Assembly: GCA_045578865.1 (NCBI GenBank)
Contig: JAZNLB010000033.1
Span: forward strand, 1-40,184
DNA: 40,184 bases
Reading direction: 5' to 3'
Origin: RGIG2041 sp045578865
Lineage (GTDB): Bacteria > Bacillota > Clostridia > UBA1381 > UMGS1253
Made by a program: the position numbers and the translations under genes. The notes beneath the pieces are model-generated. The model worked only from the letters and a program-made list of their open reading frames with translations, was not told the origin of the DNA and did not search any database. Positions 30,099 through 38,282 of the stretch are shown here, in pieces; position 1 is the first letter of the stretch, and each line of letters opens with the position of its first letter.

Positions 30099-31316
30099 TC
30101 ATGTTCTGTAATCGCCGTTGATTTTTACATAGTCATAAGTTAAATCGCAACCCCAGGCATCTGCGCTTTCGGCACCGTCGCCCAAGGTAATGTTGATATG
30201 TATTTCCTTCTCGGAAAGTACGACCTTTGCTGTTTCTTCCGAAAAATTTACGCCGCTACCGTTTTCGCAAACGAGAATTTCGCCTGCACAGGAGCTTAAG
30301 GATACGGCAACTTTATTTACATCGGTGCTTGCACCGCTGTAACCGATGGCGCACAAAATTCTGCCCCAGTTGGCATCGGCACCGAACATTGCCGCTTTAA
30401 ACAGGGAAGAGCAGATGACACTTTTTGCAACTGTTCTTGCACTTGCCTTGTCTTTTGCGCCTTTTACATGACATTCCAAAAGTTTGGTTGCGCCTTCACC
30501 GTCTTTGGCAATCGAACGGCAAAGATATACGGTAACCTGCGCGAGCGCCTTTTTGAAGGCATCAAAATCTTCGCCTTCCTCTGTGATGCACGCATTACCT
30601 GCAAGACCGTTTGCCATTACCGTAACCGTATCGTTTGTGGAGGTATCTCCGTCCACGCTAATCATATTAAACGAATCGAGGATGTCCTCGGAGAGTGCTT
30701 TTTGCAAAAGTGCCGGCTTGATGCTTACATCGGAGGTGATAAACACCAGCATCGTTGCCATATTCGGATGAATCATACCCGAGCCTTTGGCAATACCGCC
30801 GATTTTACATTCCTTGCCGCCCAGGGTAAAGGAAATGGCAATTTCCTTTTTTGCGGTATCGGTGGTCATAATGCCTTCTGCCGCGGCATCGCTGCCGTCT
30901 GCACAGAGCGCTGCGGTCAGTGCAGGCATTGCATTTGCAATCGGAGTAATTTCGAGCGGCTGACCGATAACGCCGGTCGAGCCTACAATGACATCGCTTG
31001 CCGGAATGCCGGTGTGCTCTTCTACGAGTGCACACATTTTTTCTGCGATTTCAATGCCGTCTGCATTGCAGGTGTTCGCGTTACCGCTGTTGCAGATGAC
31101 TGCTTGAGCATAGCCGTCTGCAATATTTTTTTGCGTAACATAAATCGGTGCGCCTTTGACGAGGTTTTTCGTATACACGCCTGCTGCCGCCGCGCGAACT
31201 TCGCTGACAATCAAAGATAAATCTTTTTTGGATTTATTTTTGCGGATACCTGCGTGTACACCTGCTGCGGTAAAGCCTTTCGGCGCGCACACACCATTTT
31301 CGATGATTTTATACAT
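30099..31316 (-). CDS. argJ: Bifunctional ornithine acetyltransferase/N-acetylglutamate synthase
   Basis: Recycles the acetyl group from N-acetylornithine to glutamate, so the pathway is the cyclic type. The autocleavage site lies in KGSGMIHPNMATMLVFITSD (about residue 180-200), where cleavage before the Thr of ATML makes the nucleophile; other blocks are GVYTKNLVKGAPI and GDGAESADAWGCDLTYDYVKING at the C-terminus. 405 residues. GGAGGT precedes ATG 31316 by 7 bases. It follows argC by 3 bases. Confidence 0.96.
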   Translation of the reverse strand: MYKIIENGVCAPKGFTAAGVHAGIRKNKSKKDLSLIVSEVRAAAAGVYTKNLVKGAPIYVTQKNIADGYAQAVICNSGNANTCNADGIEIAEKMCALVEEHTGIPASDVIVGSTGVIGQPLEITPIANAMPALTAALCADGSDAAAEGIMTTDTAKKEIAISFTLGGKECKIGGIAKGSGMIHPNMATMLVFITSDVSIKPALLQKALSEDILDSFNMISVDGDTSTNDTVTVMANGLAGNACITEEGEDFDAFKKALAQVTVYLCRSIAKDGEGATKLLECHVKGAKDKASARTVAKSVICSSLFKAAMFGADANWGRILCAIGYSGASTDVNKVAVSLSSCAGEILVCENGSGVNFSEETAKVVLSEKEIHINITLGDGAESADAWGCDLTYDYVKINGDYRT

Positions 31317-31319
31317 AAG

Positions 31320-32258
31320 TTATACCTCCAAACCTGTCTCCGGTGCGAGACCGAGCATCAAGTTCATACATTCTACGGCAGCACCGCTGCTACCCTTACC
31401 CAGATTGTCAAATCTGGAAATGAGCACGGTCTGTTCGCCATGACCGCACACGAAAATTTCTAATGTGTCTTTGCCTTCCAGAGCATTGGCGGCAATAAAA
31501 CCTTCTTCATAGGTTGGTGCGAACGGATGTACCGTAATGAGTTTGTTGCCTTTATAAAATTGTGCAATCACATCACGGATCAGCTGGGGATTTTGCACTT
31601 TCAAAAGTCTGTTGTGCAGCGGAACGGTTACAACCATACCGCAGTGGTAGTCTGCCACAATCGGATTAAATACCGGAGGATATATAAGGCCGGGGATGGC
31701 TTTCATTTCCGGCAGATGCTTGTGGTTTTGTGTAAGACCGTACTGGCGCGGGCTGGAAAGCGCAACACTTCTGTCTTCTGCACCGTATTCGGCAATCATG
31801 GATTTGCCGCCGCCCGAAAAACCTGTAACGGAATGGCAGGTGAACGGATAATCCGCATCCGCAATGCCGCAAGTTATCAACGGATAGGCAAGCATCACAA
31901 AACCCGTTGCGTGACAACCCGGAACAGCTACGCGGTTGGAATTTTTAATCTTTTCTGTTTGCTCTATGCTGAGTTCGGGCATACCGTATGCCCAACTGTC
32001 GAGCGTTCTGTGTGCGGTGGAAGTATCAATCAGGCGCGCATCGGGCGGTGCGGCGGCTGCAATTTCTTTCGATGCCGCATCCGGCAGGCATAAAAATGTG
32101 ATGTCTGCTTGTGCGATCATTTTAAGGCGCGCCGACAAGTCCTTGCGCTTTTCTTCTTCGATTTTTAAAACCTCAATATCTTCTCTTGCTGCAAGACGCT
32201 CAAATATTTTCAGTCCGGTTGTACCGGTTTGTCCATCTACATAAATTTTGTGGCTCAT
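31320..32258 (-). CDS. argC: N-acetyl-gamma-glutamyl-phosphate reductase, short (type 2) form
   Basis: NADPH-dependent reduction of N-acetylglutamyl phosphate. At 312 residues it matches the short, less common ArgC form rather than the about 345-residue form usual in Firmicutes. The nucleotide-binding start is KIYVDGQTGTTGLKIFERL, the catalytic Cys is in VAVPGCHATGFVMLAYPL (about residue 115), and HSVTGFSGGGKSMI follows. ATG 32258 is preferred to GTG 32267, which lies within the GAGGTG ribosome binding site. It is the first gene of the arg operon, downstream of ARG-box-like sites. Confidence 0.93.
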   Translation of the reverse strand: MSHKIYVDGQTGTTGLKIFERLAAREDIEVLKIEEEKRKDLSARLKMIAQADITFLCLPDAASKEIAAAAPPDARLIDTSTAHRTLDSWAYGMPELSIEQTEKIKNSNRVAVPGCHATGFVMLAYPLITCGIADADYPFTCHSVTGFSGGGKSMIAEYGAEDRSVALSSPRQYGLTQNHKHLPEMKAIPGLIYPPVFNPIVADYHCGMVVTVPLHNRLLKVQNPQLIRDVIAQFYKGNKLITVHPFAPTYEEGFIAANALEGKDTLEIFVCGHGEQTVLISRFDNLGKGSSGAAVECMNLMLGLAPETGLEV

Positions 32259-32312
32259 TTTTAACACCTCTGTACAATATAATAGTTAGTATACCACACA
32301 GCATTTGTTATA

Positions 32313-32340
32313 ATTATACGCAAAACTGCATAAAAGTCAA
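32313..32340 (-). promoter_or_regulatory. Promoter of the arginine operon
   Basis: On the minus strand TTGACT (32340-32335), 16-base spacer, TATAAT (32318-32313), about 55 bases before argC. The spacer contains an ARG-box-like TTTATGCAGTTTTGCGTATA, so repressor binding there would block polymerase directly. Confidence 0.82.
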
Positions 32341-32344
32341 GAGT

Positions 32345-32387
32345 TTTACGCATAAAAATACAATAAAAAGGAATTTTTATGCGTAAA
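32345..32387. promoter_or_regulatory. ARG-box-like palindrome (ArgR operator)
   Basis: A perfect 15-bp inverted repeat: TTTACGCATAAAAAT (32345-32359) and its complement ATTTTTATGCGTAAA (32373-32387) around 13 bases. CGCATAAAAATACAAT resembles the Bacillus ARG box (CATGAATAAAAATKCAAK). Related half sites occur at 32318-32336 and near 32419-32431 (ATTACGCATTATA), giving an operator array over the arg promoter region. No argR gene is in this window. Confidence 0.75.
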
Positions 32388-32529
32388 CATTGTATAATTC
32401 TACAAAAAAATCTAAATATTACGCATTATATCTAAAGAATTATACCATAAATACAGAGGTTGTGCAACGAAAATCGAAAGAAAATTAAAAAAACTTGAGT
32501 AGGTTTACAATAGGCTTTGGAACTAAGCC

Positions 32530-32558
32530 TTGACAACAAATAACTTTTATAATATAAT
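32530..32558 (+). promoter_or_regulatory. Full-consensus promoter of ileS
   Basis: TTGACA (32530-32535), 17-base spacer, TATAAT (32553-32558); the transcript begins near 32565 and opens the T-box leader. Confidence 0.9.
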
Positions 32559-32564
32559 AATGTA

Positions 32565-32817
32565 GAAATGAATAGAAAAAGACATTGACGAAGACAGTAG
32601 AGCCGTAACAAAATGCAAAAGCGAGCCGGGGAGGGTGAAAGCCCGGTGCAGAGTCGTGCGGTTTGAAAATCACTTCCGAGTTGCATAGCCGAACGCGAAT
32701 TGCAAGTAAGTTGTGCCGGTATCCCGCCGTTATCGGGAGGCGTATGATGGTACGCTTTTAATGGGTGGTATAAAAACGGAGTTTTCCGTCCTGTTAAAAG
32801 GATGGAAAACTTTTTTT
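32565..32817 (+). ncRNA. T-box riboswitch leader of ileS (isoleucine specifier)
   Basis: A leader of about 250 bases that senses uncharged tRNA-Ile. Stem I spans about 32575-32685, with a distal GGGTGAAAGCCCGG helix (about 32636-32647) and an ATC specifier at 32669-32671 followed by A in GAAAATCACTTCC. The T-box sequence is AATGGGTGGTA (32760-32770), whose TGGT can pair with the ACCA end of tRNA-Ile. The intrinsic terminator follows (32780-32791 with 32800-32811 plus seven T). Uncharged tRNA should favour the antiterminator and ileS expression. Confidence 0.92.
32780..32817 (+). terminator. T-box terminator hairpin
   Basis: A 12-bp stem (AGTTTTCCGTCC with GGATGGAAAACT, one G-U pair), 8-base loop and seven T; conditional terminator of the ileS T-box. 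Confidence 0.9.
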
Positions 32818-32854
32818 GTTTTATGTCGATTGTCTTAAAAAAGGAGGACGCGGT

Positions 32855-35800
32855 ATGTACGAAAAGGTTTCAACAAATCTTAAGTTTACCGAAAGAGAAA
32901 AGAAAATTGAGGCTTTTTGGAAAGAAAATGATATTTTCCAGAAGAGCATCGAGGCAAGAAAGGGCGAGGTGTATACCTTCTATGACGGTCCGCCAACAGC
33001 AAACGGCAAGCCGCACATCGGCCATGTTTTAACGCGTGTCATCAAGGATATGATTCCGCGCTATCGCACAATGAAGGGTTATCATGTTATCCGCAAGGCA
33101 GGGTGGGATACCCATGGTCTGCCGGTGGAATTGGAAGTAGAAAAAAAACTCGGTCTTGACGGCAAAGAACAGATTGAAGAGTACGGACTTGAGCCGTTTA
33201 TTCAGGAGTGTAAGGAAAGCGTTTGGAAATACAAGGGTATGTGGGAAGATTTTTCCGGTACCGTAGGCTTTTGGGCAGACATGGACGACCCGTATGTAAC
33301 TTACCATAATGACTTTATCGAATCCGAATGGTGGGCATTAAAGCAAATCTGGGAAAAAGGTCTTTTGTATAAAGGCTTTAAGATTGTGCCGTACTGCCCG
33401 CGTTGCGGCACGCCGCTTTCCAGCCACGAGGTGGCGCAGGGCTACAAGGATGTCAAGGAAAAGAGTGCAATCGCCAAGTTTAAAATCAAGGGCGAGGAGG
33501 GCGCATATTTTCTGGCATGGACAACTACGCCGTGGACATTGCCGTCCAATGTTGCGCTTTGTGTAAACCCGAAAGAAACCTATGTTAGAATTGATGTAGA
33601 GGGAGAAATCTACATTCTTGCAGAGGCGTTGGTTACCAGTGTAATCGATAAGCCGTATACGGTGATTGAGCGTTATGTCGGCAAGGATTTGGAAAAGAAG
33701 GAATATGAGCCGCTCTTTGATTTTAAGGCGCTCGACAAGCCGGCTTACTACATCGTTTGCGATGATTATGTAACGCTGACGGACGGTACGGGTATCGTTC
33801 ACATCGCTCCGGCGTTCGGCGAAGATGACGCGCGTGTGGGCAGAACTTACGATTTGCCGTTTTTACAACTCGTGGACAGCAAAGGTGAAATGACCGAGGA
33901 AACTCCGTGGGCAGGTATGTTCTGTAAAGATGCGGACAAAGAGGTCTTTAAGGCGCTCGAAGAAAAAGGACTGCTTTTTGCGGCGCTTCCGTTCGAGCAC
34001 AGTTATCCGCATTGTTGGAGATGTGATACACCGCTGATTTACTACGCACGCGAGTCTTGGTTTATCAAGATGACGGATGTGCGCGAAAACTTGATTAAAA
34101 ACAACAATACCATCAACTGGATTCCGGAAAGCATTGGTACGGGCCGTTTTGGTGACTGGCTCAAAAATGTGCAGGACTGGGGCATCAGCCGTGACCGTTA
34201 CTGGGGAACGCCATTAAACATCTGGCAGTGCGAATGTGGCCATATGCACGCTATCGGTTCGATTGAGGAATTAAAGTCGATGTCGGATAATTGTCCGGAC
34301 GAAATCGAACTGCACAGACCGTTTATTGATGCGGTAACCATCAAATGTCCGCAGTGCGGCAAGCAGATGCACCGTGTAAAAGAGGTAATCGATTGCTGGT
34401 TTGACTCCGGCGCAATGCCGTTTGCACAGTGGCACTATCCGTTTGAAAACAAGGATATTTTTGAAAAGCAGTTCCCGGCAGATTTTATCTCCGAGGCCGT
34501 AGACCAGACGAGAGGATGGTTTTACTCGCTTTTGGCAATTTCGACGCTCATTTTCGATAAAGCACCGTATAAGAATGTAATCGTGCTCGGTCATGTACAA
34601 GATGAAAACGGTCAGAAGATGAGTAAATCCAAGGGCAACGCAGTAGACCCGTTTGATGCGCTTGCTGAGCATGGCGCAGATGCGATTCGTTGGTATTTTT
34701 ATTCCAACAGCGCACCGTGGCTCCCGAACCGCTTTCACAAAGATGCTGTAACCGAGGGCCAGCGCAAGTTTATGGGCACGCTTTGGAACACTTATGCATT
34801 CTTTGTGCTTTATGCAAATATCGACAAGTTTGATGCAACAAAGTATACGCTTGACTACGATAAACTTTCCGTTATGGATAAGTGGCTTTTGTCGAAACTC
34901 AACACGCTGGTGAAGACCGTAGACGAAAACCTTGAAAACTATAAGATTACCGAAACTGCGCGTGTGCTTCAGGAGTTTGTAGACGAACTCAGTAACTGGT
35001 ATGTTCGCCGCAGCCGTGAGCGTTTCTGGGTAAAAGGTATGCCACAGGATAAGATTAACGCATACATGACGCTCTATACTGCGCTCGTTACATTTGCAAA
35101 GATTGCTGCACCGATGATTCCGTTTATGACCGAGGATATTTATCAAAACCTCGTGCGTTCCATTGATAAGACAGCGCCGGAGAGCATTCACCTTTGCGAT
35201 TTCCCGACTTGGGATGCAAAATACATCGATGAGGCGCTGGAAACAAACATGGAGGAAGTGCTCGATATCGTTGTGCTCGGCAGAAGTTGCCGTAATTCGG
35301 CCAACATCAAAAACCGTCAGCCGATCGGTAAGATGTATGTAAAAGCCCAAAAGGCGCTCGACGAATTTTTCCGCCGAATTATCGAGGAAGAACTCAACAT
35401 CAAGACCGTTGAGTTTACAGAGGATGTAAAGAACTTTACTTCGTATTCGTTTAAGCCGCAACTGCGTACACTCGGTCCGAAGCTGGGCAGCAAGATTGGC
35501 GCTTTGCGTGGCTATCTTGCAGAGGTGGACGGCAATGCCGCTATGGATGAATTAAACGAAACCGGCGTGCTGAAAGTTACACTCGACGGTATGGAATTTA
35601 CCATTGAGAAGGAAGATCTCTTAATCGAAACGGCGCAGATGCCGGGTTACGAATCCGCATCGGATAAAGGCATTACCGTAGCGCTGGATACTAACCTTAC
35701 GGAAGAACTTTTGGAAGAAGGTTTTGTGCGCGAAATCATCAGCAAAATTCAGACCATGCGTAAGGATGCTGATTTTGAGGTGATGGACCACATATGCATC

Positions 35801-35965
35801 TATGAAGCCGGCAACGATAAGGTAAAGGCCATCATGCAAGCCAATGCTGAAATCATCCAGGAAGAAGTACTTTGCAAACAAATCGTTTTCGATACCGAAA
35901 AGGATATCAGCAAAGAATGGAACATCAATGGTGAGAAAGTCAAGTTGGCGGTTGAACGGTTATAA
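32855..35965 (+). CDS. ileS: Isoleucyl-tRNA synthetase
   Basis: Class I aminoacyl-tRNA synthetase of 1036 residues, charging tRNA-Ile. The HIGH motif is in DGPPTANGKPHIGHVLTR (about residue 45-62), the editing domain includes AWTTTPWTLPSNVALCV (about 225) and GIVHIAPAFGEDD (about 318), and the KMSKS motif is in NGQKMSKSKGNAVDP (about 585-600), followed by an anticodon-binding helical domain. This is the eukaryote-like, longer IleS type without the usual C-terminal zinc-finger ending; such forms are often linked with mupirocin tolerance, which I infer only from general form. ATG 32855 follows AAGGAGG by 7 bases. Confidence 0.96.
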   Translation: MYEKVSTNLKFTEREKKIEAFWKENDIFQKSIEARKGEVYTFYDGPPTANGKPHIGHVLTRVIKDMIPRYRTMKGYHVIRKAGWDTHGLPVELEVEKKLGLDGKEQIEEYGLEPFIQECKESVWKYKGMWEDFSGTVGFWADMDDPYVTYHNDFIESEWWALKQIWEKGLLYKGFKIVPYCPRCGTPLSSHEVAQGYKDVKEKSAIAKFKIKGEEGAYFLAWTTTPWTLPSNVALCVNPKETYVRIDVEGEIYILAEALVTSVIDKPYTVIERYVGKDLEKKEYEPLFDFKALDKPAYYIVCDDYVTLTDGTGIVHIAPAFGEDDARVGRTYDLPFLQLVDSKGEMTEETPWAGMFCKDADKEVFKALEEKGLLFAALPFEHSYPHCWRCDTPLIYYARESWFIKMTDVRENLIKNNNTINWIPESIGTGRFGDWLKNVQDWGISRDRYWGTPLNIWQCECGHMHAIGSIEELKSMSDNCPDEIELHRPFIDAVTIKCPQCGKQMHRVKEVIDCWFDSGAMPFAQWHYPFENKDIFEKQFPADFISEAVDQTRGWFYSLLAISTLIFDKAPYKNVIVLGHVQDENGQKMSKSKGNAVDPFDALAEHGADAIRWYFYSNSAPWLPNRFHKDAVTEGQRKFMGTLWNTYAFFVLYANIDKFDATKYTLDYDKLSVMDKWLLSKLNTLVKTVDENLENYKITETARVLQEFVDELSNWYVRRSRERFWVKGMPQDKINAYMTLYTALVTFAKIAAPMIPFMTEDIYQNLVRSIDKTAPESIHLCDFPTWDAKYIDEALETNMEEVLDIVVLGRSCRNSANIKNRQPIGKMYVKAQKALDEFFRRIIEEELNIKTVEFTEDVKNFTSYSFKPQLRTLGPKLGSKIGALRGYLAEVDGNAAMDELNETGVLKVTLDGMEFTIEKEDLLIETAQMPGYESASDKGITVALDTNLTEELLEEGFVREIISKIQTMRKDADFEVMDHICIYEAGNDKVKAIMQANAEIIQEEVLCKQIVFDTEKDISKEWNINGEKVKLAVERL

Positions 35966-35975
35966 AAAAGTGATT

Positions 35976-36018
35976 AAACTGCACCTTTTTGTACTGACTG
36001 TACAAAAAGGTGCAGTTT
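35976..36018 (+). terminator. Terminator after ileS
   Basis: A 19-bp perfect stem (35976-35994 with 36000-36018) and 5-base loop starts about 10 bases after the ileS stop. The tail after it is only weakly T-rich, but stem strength and position support termination. Confidence 0.8.
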
Positions 36019-36086
36019 CACTTTCGGATTGTTTCATACAACGAAAACAACACAGAGCGTATGTGAATAAACCGCAAAAATGGTGC

Positions 36087-36115
36087 TTGTGTTTTTACAT
36101 CTTTTCCTATATAAT
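36087..36115 (+). promoter_or_regulatory. Possible promoter of the thioesterase/rubredoxin operon
   Basis: TATAAT (36110-36115) with a weak -35 TTGTGT (36087-36092) at 17 bases. Only the -10 box is convincing. Confidence 0.5.
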
Positions 36116-36181
36116 CGTAGTGATAGATGTATTATCTTCGAGGATTTAGACATACTAAAGATGGAAAAGAAGGTGATTTTT

Positions 36182-36661
36182 GTGAAAACGGTTGCGGCAT
36201 CGAGAACAGAACAGGTACAGATTTTATCGCTTGCGACATTAAACGGTTACAAGCGTCTGTTTGGCGGCAGACTGATGGAATGGATTGATGTGGTTGCCGC
36301 GGTGGTTGCCAGACGGCATTCCGGCTGTAATGTGACAACGGCAACGGTGGATTCGCTGGAATTTACCGCACCGGCCTATGCAAACGATACTTTGGTGTTG
36401 GTCGGTTACATGACTTATACGGGCAGAACCTCCATGGAGATATGCGTCAAAACATATGTGGAGGCGCTTGACGGGTCGCGTAGACTCATTAACCGCGCCT
36501 ATGTGGTGATGGTGGCGCTCGACGAAAATGAAAATCCGACCGAGGTGGAAAAACTGCTTTTGCAAAGCGATGAGGAACGCGCGGAGTGGGCAGCTGCAGA
36601 AAAGCGTAATGTGGCACGCAAACAGAGAAAACAAGACAGAGCGGAGGGAAGAGAATGTTAG
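36182..36661 (+). CDS. Acyl-CoA thioesterase, hotdog fold (YkhA/YciA type)
   Basis: Predicted hydrolase of acyl-CoA thioesters, 159 residues. The YciA/YkhA pattern is clear: ESRTEQ-like SRTEQVQILSLATLNGYKRLFGGRLMEWIDVVAAVVARRH near the start, then TVDSLEFTAPAYANDTLVLVGYMTYTGRTSMEICVKTYVE, and a charged C-terminal helix rich in Lys/Arg/Glu. The start is GTG 36182 with AAGGTGA five bases upstream; an ATG at 36161 would add seven residues but lacks a ribosome binding site, and the frame further upstream is unlikely to be coding. The stop overlaps the next gene by 7 bases. Confidence 0.88.
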   Translation: MKTVAASRTEQVQILSLATLNGYKRLFGGRLMEWIDVVAAVVARRHSGCNVTTATVDSLEFTAPAYANDTLVLVGYMTYTGRTSMEICVKTYVEALDGSRRLINRAYVVMVALDENENPTEVEKLLLQSDEERAEWAAAEKRNVARKQRKQDRAEGREC

Positions 36662-37263
36662 ATATAAATGCAATGTTTAAACTGTCCTATGGCTTGTTTG
36701 TACTTACGGCAAAAGACGCTGAAAAGGACAACGGCTGCATCATCAATACCGCAATGCAAGTGACGGACAAGCCGATGCGTATTTCCGTTACGGTTAATAA
36801 AAGCAATCATACAACGAAGATGATTGAAAAGACCGGTTTTTTGAATTTGAGCATTTTGTCGGAAGCGGCAAAGTTTTCTGTATTTGAACGCTTTGGATTT
36901 CAGTCGGGCGCAGATACAGATAAATTTGAGGGTTTTGACGGCGTGGCGCGCAGTGAAAACGGACTTTTGTATCTGACGGAAATGACCAATGCGTATTTAT
37001 CGGCAAAGGTGGTATCCACGGTGGATTTGGGTACGCACATTTTGTTTGTTGCTGATGTGACGGACGGACAGGTTCTTTCCGAGACACCGTCGGCAACCTA
37101 TGCGTATTATTTTGCCAATATCAAGCCGAAGCCGCAGGCAGCAAAGAAAAAAGGCTGGGTTTGCAAAATCTGTGGTTATGTTTACGAAGGCGATCCGTTG
37201 CCGGACGATTTTGTTTGTCCGTGGTGCAAACATCCGGCGTCTGATTTTGAACTGATACAGTAA
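36655..37263 (+). CDS. Flavin reductase-like domain fused to rubredoxin (high molecular weight rubredoxin type)
   Basis: A 202-residue electron-transfer protein. Residues about 1-150 form an FMN-binding flavin-reductase-like domain (FKLSYGLFVLTAKDAEKDNGCIINTAMQVTD, then SVTVNKSNHTTKMIEKTGFLNLSILSE). Residues about 163-200 are a rubredoxin with the four iron ligands in VCKICGYVYEG and VCPWCKHPASDF. This matches Hrb of Moorella and similar anaerobes, which passes electrons from NAD(P)H:rubredoxin oxidoreductase to oxygen/NO-reducing flavodiiron proteins. No flavodiiron gene is in the window. It is coupled to the thioesterase gene by overlap, with no clear functional link. Confidence 0.92.
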   Translation: MLDINAMFKLSYGLFVLTAKDAEKDNGCIINTAMQVTDKPMRISVTVNKSNHTTKMIEKTGFLNLSILSEAAKFSVFERFGFQSGADTDKFEGFDGVARSENGLLYLTEMTNAYLSAKVVSTVDLGTHILFVADVTDGQVLSETPSATYAYYFANIKPKPQAAKKKGWVCKICGYVYEGDPLPDDFVCPWCKHPASDFELIQ

Positions 37264-37264
37264 C

Positions 37265-37300
37265 AAAAAATGCCAAACGAAATTTCGTTTGGCATTTTTT
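37265..37300. terminator. Bidirectional terminator between the rubredoxin fusion and xth
   Basis: A perfect 36-base palindrome (arms 37265-37282 and 37283-37300) with A6 and T6 ends between convergent genes; a few central bases form the loop. Confidence 0.92.
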
Positions 37301-37301
37301 A

Positions 37302-38054
37302 TTATTCCATTGTTAACTCTACCGGACAATGGTCAGAGCCAAAGATGTCGGTGTGGATTTTTGCGTCGGTCAGGCGCGGTTTTAATACATCGGACACGAT
37401 AAAGTAGTCAATGCGCCAACCTGCATTTTTTTCGCGTGCCGAAAAGCGATACGACCACCAAGAGTAAATATCGGTTTGATCGGGATAGAAATGGCGAAAG
37501 GTATCCGTAAAGCCGCTGTCTAAAAGCGCACTCATTTTGCCGCGTTCTTCATCGGTAAAGCCTGCATTTTTGCGATTGGTTTTTGGATTTTTCAAGTCAA
37601 TTTCCTTATGCGCCACATTTAAGTCGCCGCAAAGGATTACGGGTTTGGTTTCTTCTAATTTTTTTAAATAGGCGCGAAAAGCATCTTCCCATTCCATACG
37701 ATAGTCCAAGCGCTTTAATTCATTTTGCGAATTCGGTGTGTAGCAGGTGATAAAGAAAAAATCTTCAAACTCTGCACAAATCACACGGCCCTCTTTGTCG
37801 TGCATATCGATGCCGATACCATAGGTTACATTTATCGGTTTTTTCTTTGTAAACAGAGCCGTGCCGGAATAGCCCTTCTTTTCGGCATAGTTCCAGTAGC
37901 AGTGATAGCCATTGGGCGCGAAGTCGAGTTGACCTTCCTGCATCTTGGTTTCTTGCAGACAAAAAACATCTGCATCCACCGTTTTAAAAAAATCTTCAAA
38001 GCCTTTGCCCATGCACGCACGGATGCCGTTTACATTCCAGGAAATAAATTTCAT
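37302..38054 (-). CDS. xth: Exodeoxyribonuclease III (AP endonuclease)
   Basis: Base-excision-repair nuclease of the ExoIII/APE1 family, 250 residues. Motifs: KFISWNVNGIRACMGKGF at the start, FCLQETKMQEGQ (metal Glu, about residue 36), TCYTPNSQ, ILCGDLNVAHKEIDLKNPK (about 145-165) and the C-terminal IFGSDHCPVELTM with the catalytic Asp-His. ATG 38054 is preferred since GAGGTGA lies four bases upstream; the frame extends back to 38096 without a ribosome binding site. Single-gene unit. Confidence 0.96.
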   Translation of the reverse strand: MKFISWNVNGIRACMGKGFEDFFKTVDADVFCLQETKMQEGQLDFAPNGYHCYWNYAEKKGYSGTALFTKKKPINVTYGIGIDMHDKEGRVICAEFEDFFFITCYTPNSQNELKRLDYRMEWEDAFRAYLKKLEETKPVILCGDLNVAHKEIDLKNPKTNRKNAGFTDEERGKMSALLDSGFTDTFRHFYPDQTDIYSWWSYRFSAREKNAGWRIDYFIVSDVLKPRLTDAKIHTDIFGSDHCPVELTME

Positions 38055-38234
38055 AATTTCACCTCTAAAAAGTAATGTTTCTATAAATGTCCCCATATAG
38101 GATAAGCATGTGAAAGGAAGGGCACATTTGTGTTTGCTACATTAATGATATACTATATTTGAAAAAAAAACAAGAGGTGAAATCAGGCAGAAAATTTGGC
38201 GGCGAACGGCTGTGTGGTTTCCATGTTTTTGCGC

Positions 38235-38263
38235 TTGAAATAACAATTTTGTTGTGGTATATT
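38235..38263 (+). promoter_or_regulatory. Promoter of the histidine phosphatase gene
   Basis: TTGAAA (38235-38240), 17-base spacer, TATATT (38258-38263). The start codon follows closely, leaving a leader of only about 13 bases that holds the ribosome binding site. Confidence 0.7.
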
Positions 38264-38282
38264 TACCATGGAGGTGAAAGTT

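Noticed and set aside
34271..35461. 396-codon open frame on the minus strand
   Set aside because: It lies wholly antisense to the conserved ileS and has no ribosome binding site or recognisable motif; it is a shadow of codon bias.
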